A stretch of DNA of 64,000 nucleotides from Hyperoodon ampullatus. Its lineage: Eukaryota > Chordata > Mammalia > Artiodactyla > Ziphiidae. The DNA lies in NCBI GenBank assembly GCA_949752795.1, contig OX457061.1, positions 32,306,425 through 32,370,424 of the forward strand, read 5' to 3'. The notes below the pieces were generated by a model. That model made no database searches and was not told the origin of the DNA. It worked only from the letters and a program-made list of their open reading frames with translations. Shown here in pieces: positions 1-10,661 of the stretch. Numbering within the stretch: position 1 is the stretch's first letter; each line of letters starts with the position of its first letter. Both the position numbers and the translations under genes were made by a program.

Positions 1-131
1 GTCACTGACAATCACTTTACCAAAAATCTCTTTACTTCACATTAGAAAAGTGACATACTTAACAGTCACCAGGAAATTGCTTGACCAATTCCCCTTTTAG
101 ACCTACCAGTCCTGTTTCTTATGTATTACTC

Positions 132-301
132 ATTTTTTTTTAATTTATTTATTTTATTTATTTATTTTTGGCTGTGTTGGGTCTTTGCTGCTGTGCGCAG
201 GCTTTCTCTAGTTGCTGCGAGAGGGGGCTACTCTTCGTTGCGGTGCACGGGTTTCTCATTGCGGTGGCTTCTCTCGTTGCAGAGAACGGGCTCTAGGCGC
301 G
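132..301 (-). mobile_element. 5'-truncated CHR SINE (long-form type)
   Basis: Minus-strand 3' half of a tRNA-derived CHR SINE; its tail is the T-rich/(TTTA)n stretch at the left. The body carries 'ggctgtgttgggtctttg' and 'gttgcggtgcacgggtttc', typical of the long CHR type. A 14-bp direct repeat, cttatgtattactc, flanks it at 118-131 and 302-315, so both ends are exact and the element was truncated on insertion. Confidence 0.85.
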
Positions 302-406
302 CTTATGTATTACTCTTATATTCTTCATTCAAATACAAATTCACGCCCTCAAGGAACTCAACAATGAGTCCAGTGGTGCCCAATTCTTTCTGTACTTGTG
401 ATACAC

Positions 407-543
407 GTTTTTTTCTTTCTTTCTTTTTTTTTTTTGCCACACTGCGCAGCTTGCAGGATCTTAGTTCCCTGACCAGGGATTGAACCTGGGCCCATGGCAC
501 TGGAAGCACAGAGTCCTAAGCAATAGACCGCCAAGGAATTCCC
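407..543 (-). mobile_element. CHR-1-like SINE
   Basis: Minus-strand tRNA-derived SINE with a poly(T) tail at left, the conserved core 'gatcttagttccctgacc', and the head 'aaggaattccc' at right. Target-site duplication tgtgatacac at 397-406 and 544-553. Confidence 0.85.
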
Positions 544-959
544 TGTGATACACTCTTAAATACTAGAAATTTGGGTGTGCATTTGAAGGGTTTAAGTTTC
601 CTTCATCAATCACAAAGCACTGTCTCATTGTTGGGGTACAACTGTGGACTGGCTTCACATAAATTTCTGATCTCTATTCATTCCTGGCCTTCTGTTGACA
701 ATTCTTACCTTTCCCTGTAGCAAATAACACACTGTTTTATACCACATTGCACAACTTGCTCAGCTCATCATACCTTCTGACAGAAGTCACTATAATAAAT
801 GTGTATACTCGGTTGTAGCAAAAATAAGCCTCACACTTGGAGCTGATGCTGGTAGTGTATCAGGGGAAGATTCATTATCTATCTGCCAACCTTAACACAA
901 CAGCCAAGAATCACTGATCAGTTTAAAGAGACAGATTTGTAAACAACCAATTACAACAT

Positions 960-1245
960 AGTCTAAGGGATTCTAGAAAGAGAGGTTAATGCAGAGGATG
1001 GAACAACTTATTCTTCCTAAGGGACCAGAGAAGGCTTCACAGAAATGTGGAATTTTGAGCTGGACCTTGAAAGGTGAATAGAGTTATGCCTACCTGAGAA
1101 GGCAAGTTGGATGGAATGTGGAAGAGAGGATTCCAGGTGAAGGGAATAACCTGGGCAAAGTCATAGTGACATGACATTTCCTGTTGTAGTCACAGAACAG
1201 GAGGTTGACCAGTGAAGCTGAGCACTGCTTGGATCAGTACTAGGA
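960..1245 (+). repeat. Ancient interspersed repeat fragment, unassigned
   Basis: The run 'gaaggcttcacagaaatgtgg... attccaggtgaaggg' resembles an old mammalian repeat family also seen at about 19.1-19.5 kb and 29.7-30.9 kb (gtgacatttgag / ccaggcagagggaac signatures). Highly diverged; family name and ends not resolved. Confidence 0.4.
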
Positions 1246-1250
1246 GAGGG

Positions 1251-1461
1251 ACTTCCCTGATGGTCCAGTGGTTATGACTCTGTGCTCCCAATGCAGGGGG
1301 CCCAGGTTCAGTCCCTGGTCAGGGAACTAGATCCTGTATGCCACAACTAAGAACCCACATGCATCAACTAAAGATCCCGCATGCCGCAATGAAGATCTCG
1401 CATGCCACAACTAAGACCCGGTGTGGCCTAAACAAATAAATAAATAAATATTTTTAAAAAA
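1251..1461 (+). mobile_element. CHR-1-like SINE, long tail form
   Basis: Head 'acttccctgatggtccagtgg', core 'agtccctggtcagggaac', several CGCATGCC-type monomers, and an (AAAT)n tail. Imperfect target-site duplication tactaggagag (1238-1248) / tactaagagag (1462-1472). Confidence 0.85.
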
Positions 1462-1534
1462 TACTAAGAGAGAGTGTCAGTCCATGATAAATAAATAAAT
1501 ATTTTAAAAAAATACTAAGAGAGAGTGTCAGTCA
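1433..1534 (+). repeat. 51-bp tandem duplication at SINE tail
   Basis: The SINE tail plus its downstream flank is present twice: 'atactaagagagagtgtcag' starts at 1461 and again at 1512, each preceded by an (AAAT)n/poly(A) stretch. The period is about 51 bp with a small length difference. Confidence 0.8.
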
Positions 1535-1686
1535 GTCCATGCCCAACAATAAGGAGAAGAGAGCCTTGTAAGGATACCTATGAACTTTAAAATAGAAATA
1601 ATAATTATTATCCCTAGATATATAATACACCCCACACTTTAAAAGAAGTTTTGCATGTATTATCTAAGTTGGCATTTACAATGACT

Positions 1687-1892
1687 TTTTTTTTTTTTTT
1701 GCGGTACGCAGGCCTCTCACTGCTGTGGCTTCTCCCGCCGTACAGCACAGGCTCCAGACGCACAGGCTCAGCGGCCATGGCTCACGGGCCTAGCCGCTCC
1801 GCGGCATGTGGGATCTTCCCGGACCGGGGCACGAACCCGCGTCCCCTGCATCGGCAGGCGGACTCTCAACCACTGTGCCACCAGGGAAGCCC
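1687..1892 (-). mobile_element. CHR-2-like SINE, short form
   Basis: Poly(T), then 'gcggtacgcaggcctctcac' to 'ccaccagggaagccc'. Target-site duplication tacaatgact at 1677-1686 and 1893-1902. Confidence 0.92.
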
Positions 1893-1902
1893 TACAATGA
1901 CT

Positions 1903-2364
1903 CTTTATCATTTACACTATTCTCCAGAAAGGTTGGATGTCTTGCTGATAACCACACAGCAAATACTCAGCTTAAACTTTAAGTAAAATGTTGATTCCAT
2001 CTCCCCTTCAGCAAGAGCTGAGCATCTCCCCTTGAGCACCTCATAAACTAACCATCATGGGGAAGTTAACATGCATACTTATACTGATGCCAATGAACAG
2101 AAGACAACTGCTGAGTAAATCAAGAAATTGGGACAATAGTACATTGCTTATATTCTCCAAAATTGCACTCTTCTAATTAAAAAAAAAAAAAAAGAAAGAA
2201 ACAGTGTGAGTGTATCTAAGATGGAAATGGTAATATTTCTCTAAATTTCAAAATTGTTCATTTTATATTTAAGAGTATTGCTTTCTAGATTACAAAGTAA
2301 TTTACACTCATTTTATAAAATTTGAGGGAGAAAAGCTCACTTTAATCTAATCATCTGTTTATAT
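1903..2364. other. No gene; AT-rich non-coding
   Basis: No recognisable coding sequence or young repeat. A short A-rich stretch at 2178-2200 could be the tail of a decayed retroposon. Confidence 0.4.
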
Positions 2365-2690
2365 TTTGATGCATTTTTTGTTTCTGTGTATCAATGTTAT
2401 GTATATACATATGTACCTCACTGGCCACCAATTTCTTTCTCAGATTGCTCATCCACAGAGGTGGAAGAGAAGACAAGCAGACTATCTGAATTACGTAAAA
2501 CACTTCATGCTGAACAAGCCACAAAATAGGATTGCTAGGACTGCGACTTTGAGAAAAGTCTCACTATTGAAGCAAGCAGAGTATAGGGAGGAGAGCTTGA
2601 CCCAGTTCAACTGAAGAGAGCTGAACACTGAAAGCATATTTAAGCTGCTGGTCCTTCTCAAACCCAGAAATCCCAGTTGGACATACCACA
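2365..2690 (+). repeat. Unclassified repeat, copy 1 of an inverted pair
   Basis: This stretch is similar, at roughly three quarters of positions by eye, to the reverse complement of 5735-6055. Shared blocks include 'ccaatttctttctcagattg', 'gagccacaaaataggattgc' (aagccac in this copy), and 'cttctcaa..ccca.gaatccca'. A short open frame crosses it, but frames are not preserved between copies, so I do not call a gene. I do not recognise the family. Confidence 0.7.
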
Positions 2691-3694
2691 GTGAATAAAA
2701 AGGATATCACTTGGAGGTATGTTCTAATAGGAAGTCACAGCTCTGTGGTCCCAGTAAGGATGGACTCACTTCATGAATGTAAGACCCACAAGGCATTGCT
2801 ACCACTTGTTGGTCCCCATGACCTAATTTGAATGTTACGTCTACATTGACAAAAACGTAGGGTCAGAACGTGTTAAGATACAAATGTGAACAATGAGATC
2901 TAAAACCATGAAGATGGTTGTCAGCACTAAGATAGTGGTCAGTAGGGAAGTCAGAGACCAGGAGGACATTCTTAGGATCAGAAAAGAGAAAAGGCTAAGT
3001 TGCCTTCTCATCCATGCTTCCTATGAAGGATAAAATCTTAGACTAGGATCACCCAAAATGATGTTCTGAAAAGAACGTGATTACCACTTGAAATAAACAA
3101 GTTAATCCATGAATCATCTCAGTCACCCCAACTGGAAATACCATGCCCCCCATCATTCCTGGATGGGAAGGACTGCTACATATGCCCCATCTCTGTGCTT
3201 GTGCCACCACTAAGCATCACTTCTGTAGTTAATGAAGCTTCCAGCTTCAGGATCTGGTTCCCATTCGTAATGAGTAAAGGATCCAATCTCTACACTTCAC
3301 AGCTAAAATTCTCTCTCACCAGTGGTTATAATATCAAACTATTTTCATGGGACTTGTCTGTGTTGGGAATGGTCATCACTTTTGTAGATGACAGCTTTGG
3401 AAACCTCTGAGGATCGTCATTCATCCCTGCATGATATTTTCAATCACTTAAGGAATATTCAGAAACGTATTGATCACATATATGCCAAGCTTCATGTGAA
3501 GTGCCAGGAGGAACGACAAACTAAAAGAAAGTTTACTCTTTCTGCTCTCAACAAGCTTGCAGCCTGTTAAGACAGACATGAATAACACAAGAGCCAGATA
3601 TATATCAGAGGAATATACAACTAAATGCTACATGGAGAGCTGGCCACTCTGATGTACTAGAGGGTAAGACCCTGTGGGCTACAGACAGAGCTGT
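2691..3694. other. No gene; non-coding
   Basis: About 1 kb between the unclassified repeat and a MIR. Short open frames (e.g. 3195-3410) show no domain or known similarity. Nothing else seen. Confidence 0.4.
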
Positions 3695-3825
3695 CTAGTG
3701 GAAAATATACTGAAGTCAGAACCTAAGTTCAAGTCCTGGCAGTACTACTTACTAGTTGAGTGACCTTGGGCAACGTCGTTGAGCCTTTGAACTACATGGC
3801 TTTGTCCTCTTCCTGCCATAAAACT
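3695..3825 (+). mobile_element. MIR SINE fragment
   Basis: Matches the MIR core pattern: 'aagttcaagtcctggcagtactacttactagttgagtgaccttgggcaa' (51 positions seen as a diverged core; key words tactacttactag and gtgaccttgggcaa). Plus orientation. Confidence 0.75.
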
Positions 3826-5056
3826 CTGTAACTCTCCATGATTCATCTTGAGTTACAATGAAGGTGAAATAAACATTGTATAAGTAGAGAGGAACAAAAG
3901 GGCATTCAAGATAAGAACAATGTGAACCCAGAGAGCGATGGCTTGTGTGTGGCAGGGAAGACACTAAGGCAATGACGGTAATGCCGTCTGGATTGGGAGT
4001 TAACAAAAATAGACTATTGTCAGGCCAGGGCTCCCATTTGCTCTCCTCTCCCAACCAAGGGCCCTCCCTTAATACAAGCAGGTTCAGACATCAGAACCCA
4101 GCCATACCTAGACAGCCATCCAGACAGGTAAAATGTAGAGTTCAGAAGAGTTCTGTTCTGAGTACTTTAGCTTTGTCAGGAACCATTTGGTTGCTTATGA
4201 CAGCAACGCATTCCAACTACTTTAAGTAGGGAAGGATTTATTGAAATAATACAGGAAGATGCTATGGGATCTAATTGTAGAACCTAACAATCAGGCATCG
4301 CATGATCTATAATGTCATCAGGCACCTACTCATTCCATCTCACTCTCTGAGCCACATGGTTTCTTTCTCATTCTTTGCTGTGCGTCGACTTCACTCTCCT
4401 CTTCCTGCACACCAGCTTGGTCATTCTTGCCCTATCTGACCAAGGACCATAGCATGGATTCTGTCTCTAACTCTTCATCAGTGTAGCATCTCAATGTCCA
4501 ACACAGTTAGGCTACAGCTTTGGGGACTCATTTCAAATTTTAAGGAGAGCATCTGATTGCCCAGTGGCCAGCTGATGGATTTATAAGTTCTTGAAAACTC
4601 CTCTAATTATCAGAGGTCGACAGAACATGAAGTATCCAGTTCTGGCTCTTCCATGGCTTTGAGTGGAATAAGTTAAGCCAGAAGGAGAATTTAGCTATGA
4701 CAAGCAAATCAATTACTGTCTTTGCTACCAGCTATTATAACTTAGATATCTTGTGGGTTAAAGAAGATTGTGTGAACTAGCCTAATTACCTATCATTTAT
4801 AACATATAATTTTTAGAAGAAAATATGCTTCAAGTTCCAAATTGCAACAATCTTTTTGGGAAAATCTATTTTTAATTCGGGGGCCATTTCTATACAATGT
4901 CTACCAACTAAACATGGCATATGAAATGAAGGCATTGGCCAGACTTTGCCTTAACTTGATTCCACAAGGATATTCCTCCATACCACGAAATCTCTAACAC
5001 TCTTGAGCAGAAACCTATGCCTTTATGTGGAGAACAAAAACCAATCATTTAGAAAA
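3826..5056. other. No gene; non-coding
   Basis: No coding sequence seen. 'gcttatgacagcaacgcattcc' (4191-4212) to about 4300 may be part of an old repeat, not identified. Confidence 0.35.
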
Positions 5057-5058
5057 GA

Positions 5059-5180
5059 ATTCAGTGGCAGTCCAGTGGTTAAGACTCCGCGCTTCCACTG
5101 CAGGAAGTACGGGTTTGCTCCCTGGTCAGGGAACTAAGATCCCACATGCTGTGTGGCATGGCCAAAAAAAAAAAAAAAAA
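5059..5180 (+). mobile_element. CHR-1-like SINE, head-truncated
   Basis: 'cagtccagtggttaagactc', 'ctccctggtcagggaactaa', and a poly(A) tail at 5163-5180. The usual first bases are missing and no clear target-site duplication is visible. Confidence 0.8.
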
Positions 5181-5264
5181 TCACTTTTGGAATGGTGGAT
5201 GAGTGGCTAAGAAGGTAAGATGGCCATCCTTCCTCCAAGACATTAATGAGAACTTCAAAAGAAG

Positions 5265-5485
5265 GAAACTAACATTTGTTTGATGTCAATCATATGCCAG
5301 AAACTGTACCAAGGGCTGAACAGGCATTTTCTTATTTAATCTCATAAAATCCTAAGAGGAGGCTATTATTAACCTCACTATCCAGACAAAGGAACTAAGA
5401 CTCAGTGAGGACAACTAACTTGCACAAAGTCACAAAAGTTGTGTAGAGTCAATACTCAAAACAGGGTCCATCTGACTTGAAAGGA
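5265..5485 (-). mobile_element. MIR SINE
   Basis: Reverse complement of the MIR core: 'catatgccagaaactgtacc', 'ttatttaatctcataaaatcc', 'aaggaactaagactcagtgagg', 'ttgcacaaagtcacaaaag'. Diverged, no target duplication visible. Confidence 0.75.
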
Positions 5486-5514
5486 CATGCTCACTCATTT
5501 CCCTCCCTCACTCA

Positions 5515-5730
5515 AATCAGCATAGTGGTAATGGACATGGGTTCTGAAACTAAACTACTGGATTCCTACCCACCTCCATCCATCCTTGACCTGTCTTATG
5601 ACAGGGGCAAGTGGACCTGTGCCTCAGATCCCTCAGTAAAATGAGAGTTATTTAGAACCTATTCCAAAAAGCTATTAGGAGGATTGAGTTTAAATATGTG
5701 CAGTGCTTAGAAAAATTCCTAATACAACTT
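5515..5730 (+). mobile_element. MIR SINE
   Basis: 'catagtggtaatggacatgg', 'ctgtgcctcagatccctcag', 'aggaggattgagtttaaata', 'cagtgcttagaaaaattcc': diverged MIR in plus orientation. Confidence 0.7.
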
Positions 5731-5734
5731 AAGC

Positions 5735-6055
5735 ACTACACCATTCCCTTTGGTATATTCCATTGGGATTCCTGGGCTTGAGAAGTACCAGAAACTGAGA
5801 TATGTTCTCAAGGTCCAGATGTCTTCAGTTGGAACTGAATCAAGGTCTCCTTACAAACCCTATTTGCTCCAATAATGAGATTTGGAGCAATCCTATTTTG
5901 TGGCTCATTCAGCATGCAGAGTTTTACATAACTCAGATGATCTACTTGTCTTTTCTTCAGCCTCTGTTGATGAGCAATCTGAGAAAGAAATTGGTAGCCA
6001 ATGAGGTACATACATACATACATACATATATGCATAGAAGCAAAAAACGCATCAC
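5735..6055 (-). repeat. Unclassified repeat, copy 2 of an inverted pair
   Basis: Reverse complement of this block aligns to 2365-2690 over nearly its full length. It differs by a (TATG)n/(CATA)n run at about 6007-6028. See the copy at 2365 for shared blocks. Confidence 0.7.
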
Positions 6056-7517
6056 AACTATTGATATTATTATCCCCACATGGCTCTGGAGGCTATGATC
6101 CATGAGCAGATGACTGATGCTCTGAAGAGGGAAAAAGCATTTGCCTAGATCTGGTTATCAGCACACAACAGTATTTGCAAACTAGAAAAAAATGTGTTCT
6201 AAATGTTGAAGAAATGTAAGGAAATCCAAGAGAATATACTTACCCAAGGAAACAAGCTGAATGTCTGTTAGCACAGACATTTTAGAATGAGAGTGGACCA
6301 AATACTGAAGAAGTAGAAGAAGGAATAAAATATGCTATCAGAGTCATCTTCAGTGCTGGCCCTAGGAAGATAAACTAAGTAACCTAATAGGTGTTTTCCA
6401 TCTTTGAATTCTATGACTAGAATAACAATGAAGGTGTTAGCTCAGAATTGGGATGCTACAGCCAACTTAGGTCTGCAGAAAGAAGCTTTTATATTACCTA
6501 CCCACACTGTGTCTGGTTTAAACTAGTGCTGATTGATTGCTATTTTTGTAAGTGCTCACCCATCATAACCATGTTTTTACACAATGTGTGCAATCCTCAT
6601 GCTCACATGCATACAATGATAGCTTCAGATACACGAGCATTTGTGTATAGATAGTTTGAAAGGTAATGTTCATCCCTGATGCCTTGGTTCTGTTTTACAT
6701 TCAATACACAGAGAATGAAAGCATACTTCTTTTAGAAGGGAAAGAAAAGTAGTAGTTTGGAATTTATGGGTCAAATATTAATTCCCTGAATATTTCAGTA
6801 AATGAGTATTATACTTGTAACTTGCAATGTTTATCAAAAAATGGTAGTGTCTGTTGAGAAAAAGAGGCCGGAAGGAAGAGAAAACTGTAACTTCCTTCAG
6901 ACTTCATTATCAACATCACTTGGCCTACCTATTAAAATTATGATTATGTCTTTAAAGGTAAAAATATGCTTATGCTGATCACATTAATTTTCTTATGGTG
7001 GTAATGAGTTTGAATTACAAGGTAAAAATACTAAAATTAAATAACCACTAACGGTCTTGCAAAAGTTATTAAAAATAGAAGATTTATCCAGATGGTCTAG
7101 AAATTATGCCCGTTAAATAACATATGGGTCAAATTCCATGATCTTAAAGTCAATAAAAGTATATATTTTTTGTTATTCTACTTTTTATGATATTACATGA
7201 ATAGTTTAAACATAATATTAAATGAACAGGTCTTATCATATAAAATGAATAGATTATTACCTGGGGCTTTCTTATCTTTTGCAAATAGGTATTTGTTGAA
7301 ATGGAATCTGACCCACATGAACACATTTATTTTTATGGATGTGAATCTGATATGGCAGAAACCCTTTCAAATTTCCATGTTCTTTCCATTACTAAACACT
7401 TTCAAGAATATATTCTAAGTGCATGTAAAAGTTATTTCCATTGATAGGCATTAACTTTTATATGAATCTCAAAAGGTGGTAAATTATTATAAAATACTAA
7501 CTCAAACTGTTGCATTT
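6056..7517. other. No gene; AT-rich flank of the L1
   Basis: Non-coding AT-rich DNA with only chance open frames (e.g. 6448-6654, 7197-7418). Its last bases, gcattt|aaagacac, are the L1 insertion site; the junction resembles the L1 endonuclease preference (TTTT/AA on the bottom strand). Confidence 0.45.
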
Positions 7518-7530
7518 AAAGACACTCATT
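7518..7530 (+). repeat. L1 target-site duplication, 5' copy
   Basis: aaagacactcatt; repeated at 14917-14929 after the L1 and at 15138-15150 after the following SINE. Confidence 0.9.
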
Positions 7531-7541
7531 GGGAAGCGAGG

Positions 7542-7551
7542 AAGATGGCGG
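7542..7551 (+). promoter_or_regulatory. YY1-type site at the L1 start
   Basis: 'aagatggcgg' lies 11 bases from the L1 5' boundary. The match to the YY1 consensus (AAnATGGCGG) is seen; binding is inferred. Confidence 0.65.
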
Positions 7552-8413
7552 AAGAGTAAGACGCGGAGATCACCTTCCTCCCCACAGATACATCAGAAAT
7601 TCATCTACACGTGGAACAACTCCAACAGAACACCTACTGAACGCTGACAGAAGACCTCAGACCCCCCAAAAGGCAAGAAACTCCCCACATACCTGGGTAG
7701 GTCAAAAGAAAAAAAGAATAAACAGAGACAATAGGATATGGACGGGACCTGCACCAGTGGGAGGGAGCCGTGAAGGAGGGAAGGTTTCTACACACTACAA
7801 GCCCCTTCGAGGGCGGAGACTGCAGGTGGCGGAGGGGGAAAGCTTCGGAGTAGCGGAGGAGAGCACAGCAACAGGGGTGTAGAGGGCAAAGCAGAGAGAT
7901 TTTGGCACAGAGGATCGGTGCCCTCAGGCACACACCAGCCCGAGAGACTTGTCTGCTCGGCCGCCAGGGCGGGCGGGGCTGGGAGCTGAGGCTCGGGTAT
8001 CGGCTTTCAGTCGGAGCGCAGGGAGAGGACTGGGGCTGGCGGTAGGAAGAGAGCCTGAAGGGGTTAGTGCTGGCCCGGAGGGAGTCCGGGGAAAGGGTCT
8101 GGAGCTGCCGGAGAGGCAAGAGACTTTTTTCCCTTTTGTTGCCTGGTGCGCGAGGAGAGGGCATTCCCCTCCCTCCCCTCTGCCTGAGTGAGCCAGAGCC
8201 CCCGAATCAGCGGCTCCTTTAAAACCGTCCTGTCTGAGCGAAGAACGGACGCCCTCCGGCGACCTACGCGCAGAGGCGGGGCCAGGTCCAAGGCTGAGAC
8301 CTGGGAGCTGTGAGAGCAGAGACAGGGAAATCTCTCTGTGCAGCCTCCGAGGCAGCGGATTAAAGCTCCACGGTCCATTTGATGTGCCCTGCGTCTGTGG
8401 AGTGCATGAATGG

Positions 8414-8640
8414 ACAGCGAATCATCCCAAATTGAGGAAGTGGACCTTGAGGACAAGATTTAAGACTTTCCCCCCTTTTTTTTTCCTCTTTTTACAACGA
8501 ACTATCTCAAATTAAGGAGGTGGACTTAGCAAGATTTCAGACTTTTCGCCCTTTTCCTCTTTTTACAACGAATTATCCCAAATCGAGGAGGTGGACTTGG
8601 AGAGCAAGATTTTTGATTTTTCCCCCTGCTCTCTTTTTGT
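8414..8640 (+). repeat. Three tandem units in the L1 5' UTR
   Basis: Units start near 8419 (gaatcatcccaaattgagg), 8498 (gaactatctcaaattaagg), and 8570 (gaattatcccaaatcgagg). Each is followed by a 'gtggactt' block and a T/C-rich end. Spacing is 79 and 72 bp. Confidence 0.85.
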
Positions 8641-8807
8641 GAATGTGTATGTGTAATCTTCTGTGTAAGATTCTCTCTGTATAGCTTTGCTTCCACCATA
8701 TGTCCCAGGGTTCTTTCGGTCCGTGTTTTTTTTCAATAATTACTTTTTAATTTTAATAACGCTACTATATTTCATACTTTATTCTATTTTACTTTACCTG
8801 CTCTTTC

Positions 8808-9160
8808 TTTTTTTCCTCCCTTCCCTTCCTCCCTCCCTCCCTCCGCTCCTCCTTTCCTTCTTTCTTTTTCTTTCCTCCATCCCTCCCTCCCTCCCACCCT
8901 TCTTCTTTCCACTTTCTTTTTCTTTCCTTCCTCCCTCCCTCCCTCCCTCCTGTCTTTCTTTCTTTCTTTCCTTCCTCCCTCCCTCCCTCTCTTCTTCCAT
9001 TCACTCTTCCTTTTGCTTTCATTCCTCCCTCCCTCCCTCCTTTCTTTCCTTTCTTTCCATCCTTCCTCCCTCCCTCCTTTCTTTCTTTCTTCCTTCCTTC
9101 CTTACTTACTTCCCTTCTTCCTTTCTTTCAATCTCTCTTTCTTTCTTCTACTAATTATTT
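8808..9160 (+). repeat. Pyrimidine tract (CCTT/CCCT)n within the L1 5' UTR
   Basis: About 350 bp almost entirely C and T, with (CCCT)n and (CTTT)n blocks. Frames translate to Ser/Leu/Pro-rich or, on the other strand, Glu/Lys/Gly-rich runs, which are artefacts. Confidence 0.9.
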
Positions 9161-9688
9161 CTTTCTACTTTTTCTCACTGTTATTCTGAGCCGGGTGGAT
9201 GAAAGGCTCTTGGTGCTGCAGCCAGGAGTTAGTGCTGTGCCTCTGAAGTGGGAGAGCCAACTTCAGGACACGGGTCCACAAGAGACCTCCCAGCTCCACA
9301 TAATATCAAGCAGCGAAAATCTCCCAGGGATCTCCATCTCAACACCAGCACCCAGCTTCAGTCAACGACCAGCAAGCTACAGTGCTGGTCACCCTATGCC
9401 AAGCAACTAGCAAGGCAGGAACACAACCCCACCCATTAGCAGAGAGGATACCTAAAAACATAATAAGGCCACAGGCACCCCAAAACACACCACCAGACGT
9501 GGACCTGTCCACCAGAAAGATAAGATCGAGCTTCAACCACCAGAACACAGGCATTAGTCCCCCCCACCAGGAAGCCTACACAACCTACTGAAACAACCTT
9601 AGCCACGGGGGACAGACACCAAAAACAACGGGAACTACGAATCTGCAGCCTGCAAAAAGGAGACCCCAAACACAGTAACATAAGCAAA

Positions 9689-10603
9689 ATGAGAAAGCAG
9701 AAAAACACACAGCAGGTGAAGGAGCAAGATAAAAACCTACCAGACCTAACAAATGAAGAGGTAATAGGCAGTCTACATGAAAAAGAATTCAGAATAATGA
9801 TAGTAAAGCTGATCCAAGATTCTATTTCCCAGATCCAAAATCTTGGAAATAGAATAGACAATATGCAAGAAACAGTTAACAAGGACCTAGAAGAACTAAA
9901 GATGAATCAAGCATCGATTAAAAACACAATAAATGAAATGAAAAATACTCTAGATGGGATCAATAGCAGAATAACTGAGGCAGAAGAACGGATAAGTGAG
10001 GTGGAAGATAAAATAGTGGAAATAACTGACGCAGAGAAAAATAAAGAAAAAAGAATGAAAAGAACAGAGGACAGTCTCAGAGACCTCTGGGACAACATTA
10101 AACGCACCAACATTCGAATTATAGGGGTTCCAGAAGAAGAAGAGAAAAAGAAAGGGACTGAGAAAATATTTGAAGAGATTATAGTTGAAAACTTCCCTAA
10201 TATGGGAAAGGAAATAGTTAATCAAGTCCAGGAGGCACAGAGAGTCCCATACAGAATAAATCCAAGAAGAAATACGCCAAGACACATATTAATCAAACTG
10301 TCAAAAATTAAACACAAAGAAATCATATTAAAAGCAGCAAGGGAAAAACAACAAATAACACACAAGGGAATCCCCATCAGGTTAACAGCTGATCTCTCAG
10401 CAGAAACTCTACAAGCCAGAAGGGAGTGGCAGGACATAATTAAAGTGATGAAGGAGAGAAACCTGCAACCAAGATTACTCTACCCAGCAAGGATCTCATT
10501 CAGATTTGATGGAGAAATTAAAACGTTTACAGACAAGCAAAAGCTGAGAGAGTTCAGCACCACCAAACCAGCTTTACAACAAATGCTAAAGGAACTTCTC
10601 TAG
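9689..10603 (+). CDS. ORF1: L1 ORF1 protein (RNA-binding chaperone)
   Basis: Intact 304-aa L1 ORF1p. In the family this protein forms trimers, coats the L1 RNA and acts as a nucleic-acid chaperone in the cytoplasmic ribonucleoprotein. Visible order: a short polar N-terminus; a long heptad-rich coiled coil at about residues 45-125 (N/I/L/M spaced in the NRIDNMQE to EVEDKIVEI stretch); an RRM-like domain from about residue 140 ([11 protein letters not shown] at 142-152); the conserved RRNTPRH motif at 193-199, part of the RNA-binding surface; and a C-terminal domain ending in QKLREF and LKELL. It is somewhat shorter than the human protein (338 aa). The start at 9689 is the first ATG giving the standard N-terminus, in 'gcaaaatgag'. 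ORF2 follows after 58 nt in another frame, the usual L1 arrangement. Confidence 0.95.
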   Translation: MRKQKNTQQVKEQDKNLPDLTNEEVIGSLHEKEFRIMIVKLIQDSISQIQNLGNRIDNMQETVNKDLEELKMNQASIKNTINEMKNTLDGINSRITEAEERISEVEDKIVEITDAEKNKEKRMKRTEDSLRDLWDNIKRTNIRIIGVPEEEEKKKGTEKIFEEIIVENFPNMGKEIVNQVQEAQRVPYRINPRRNTPRHILIKLSKIKHKEIILKAAREKQQITHKGIPIRLTADLSAETLQARREWQDIIKVMKERNLQPRLLYPARISFRFDGEIKTFTDKQKLREFSTTKPALQQMLKELL

Positions 10604-10661
10604 GCAAGAAACACAACAGAAGGACTATACCTACAATAACGAACCCAAAGCCATTAAGGAA

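Larger units (their letters stand above)
7531..9688 (+). promoter_or_regulatory. L1 5' UTR with internal promoter region
   Basis: GC- and CpG-rich in its first 0.9 kb, then three copies of a roughly 75-bp unit (8414-8640), then a long pyrimidine tract. In known L1s the first few hundred bases of the 5' UTR are the internal RNA polymerase II promoter. At 7542-7551 'aagatggcgg' matches the YY1 core, a site known from the start of human L1 where it positions transcription. Open frames in this UTR on either strand have low-complexity or unremarkable composition and are not called as genes. Confidence 0.8.

Noticed and set aside
8687..9154. 155-codon Ser/Leu/Pro-rich frame and Glu/Lys-rich frames opposite
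   Set aside because: Artefacts of the pyrimidine tract in the L1 5' UTR.
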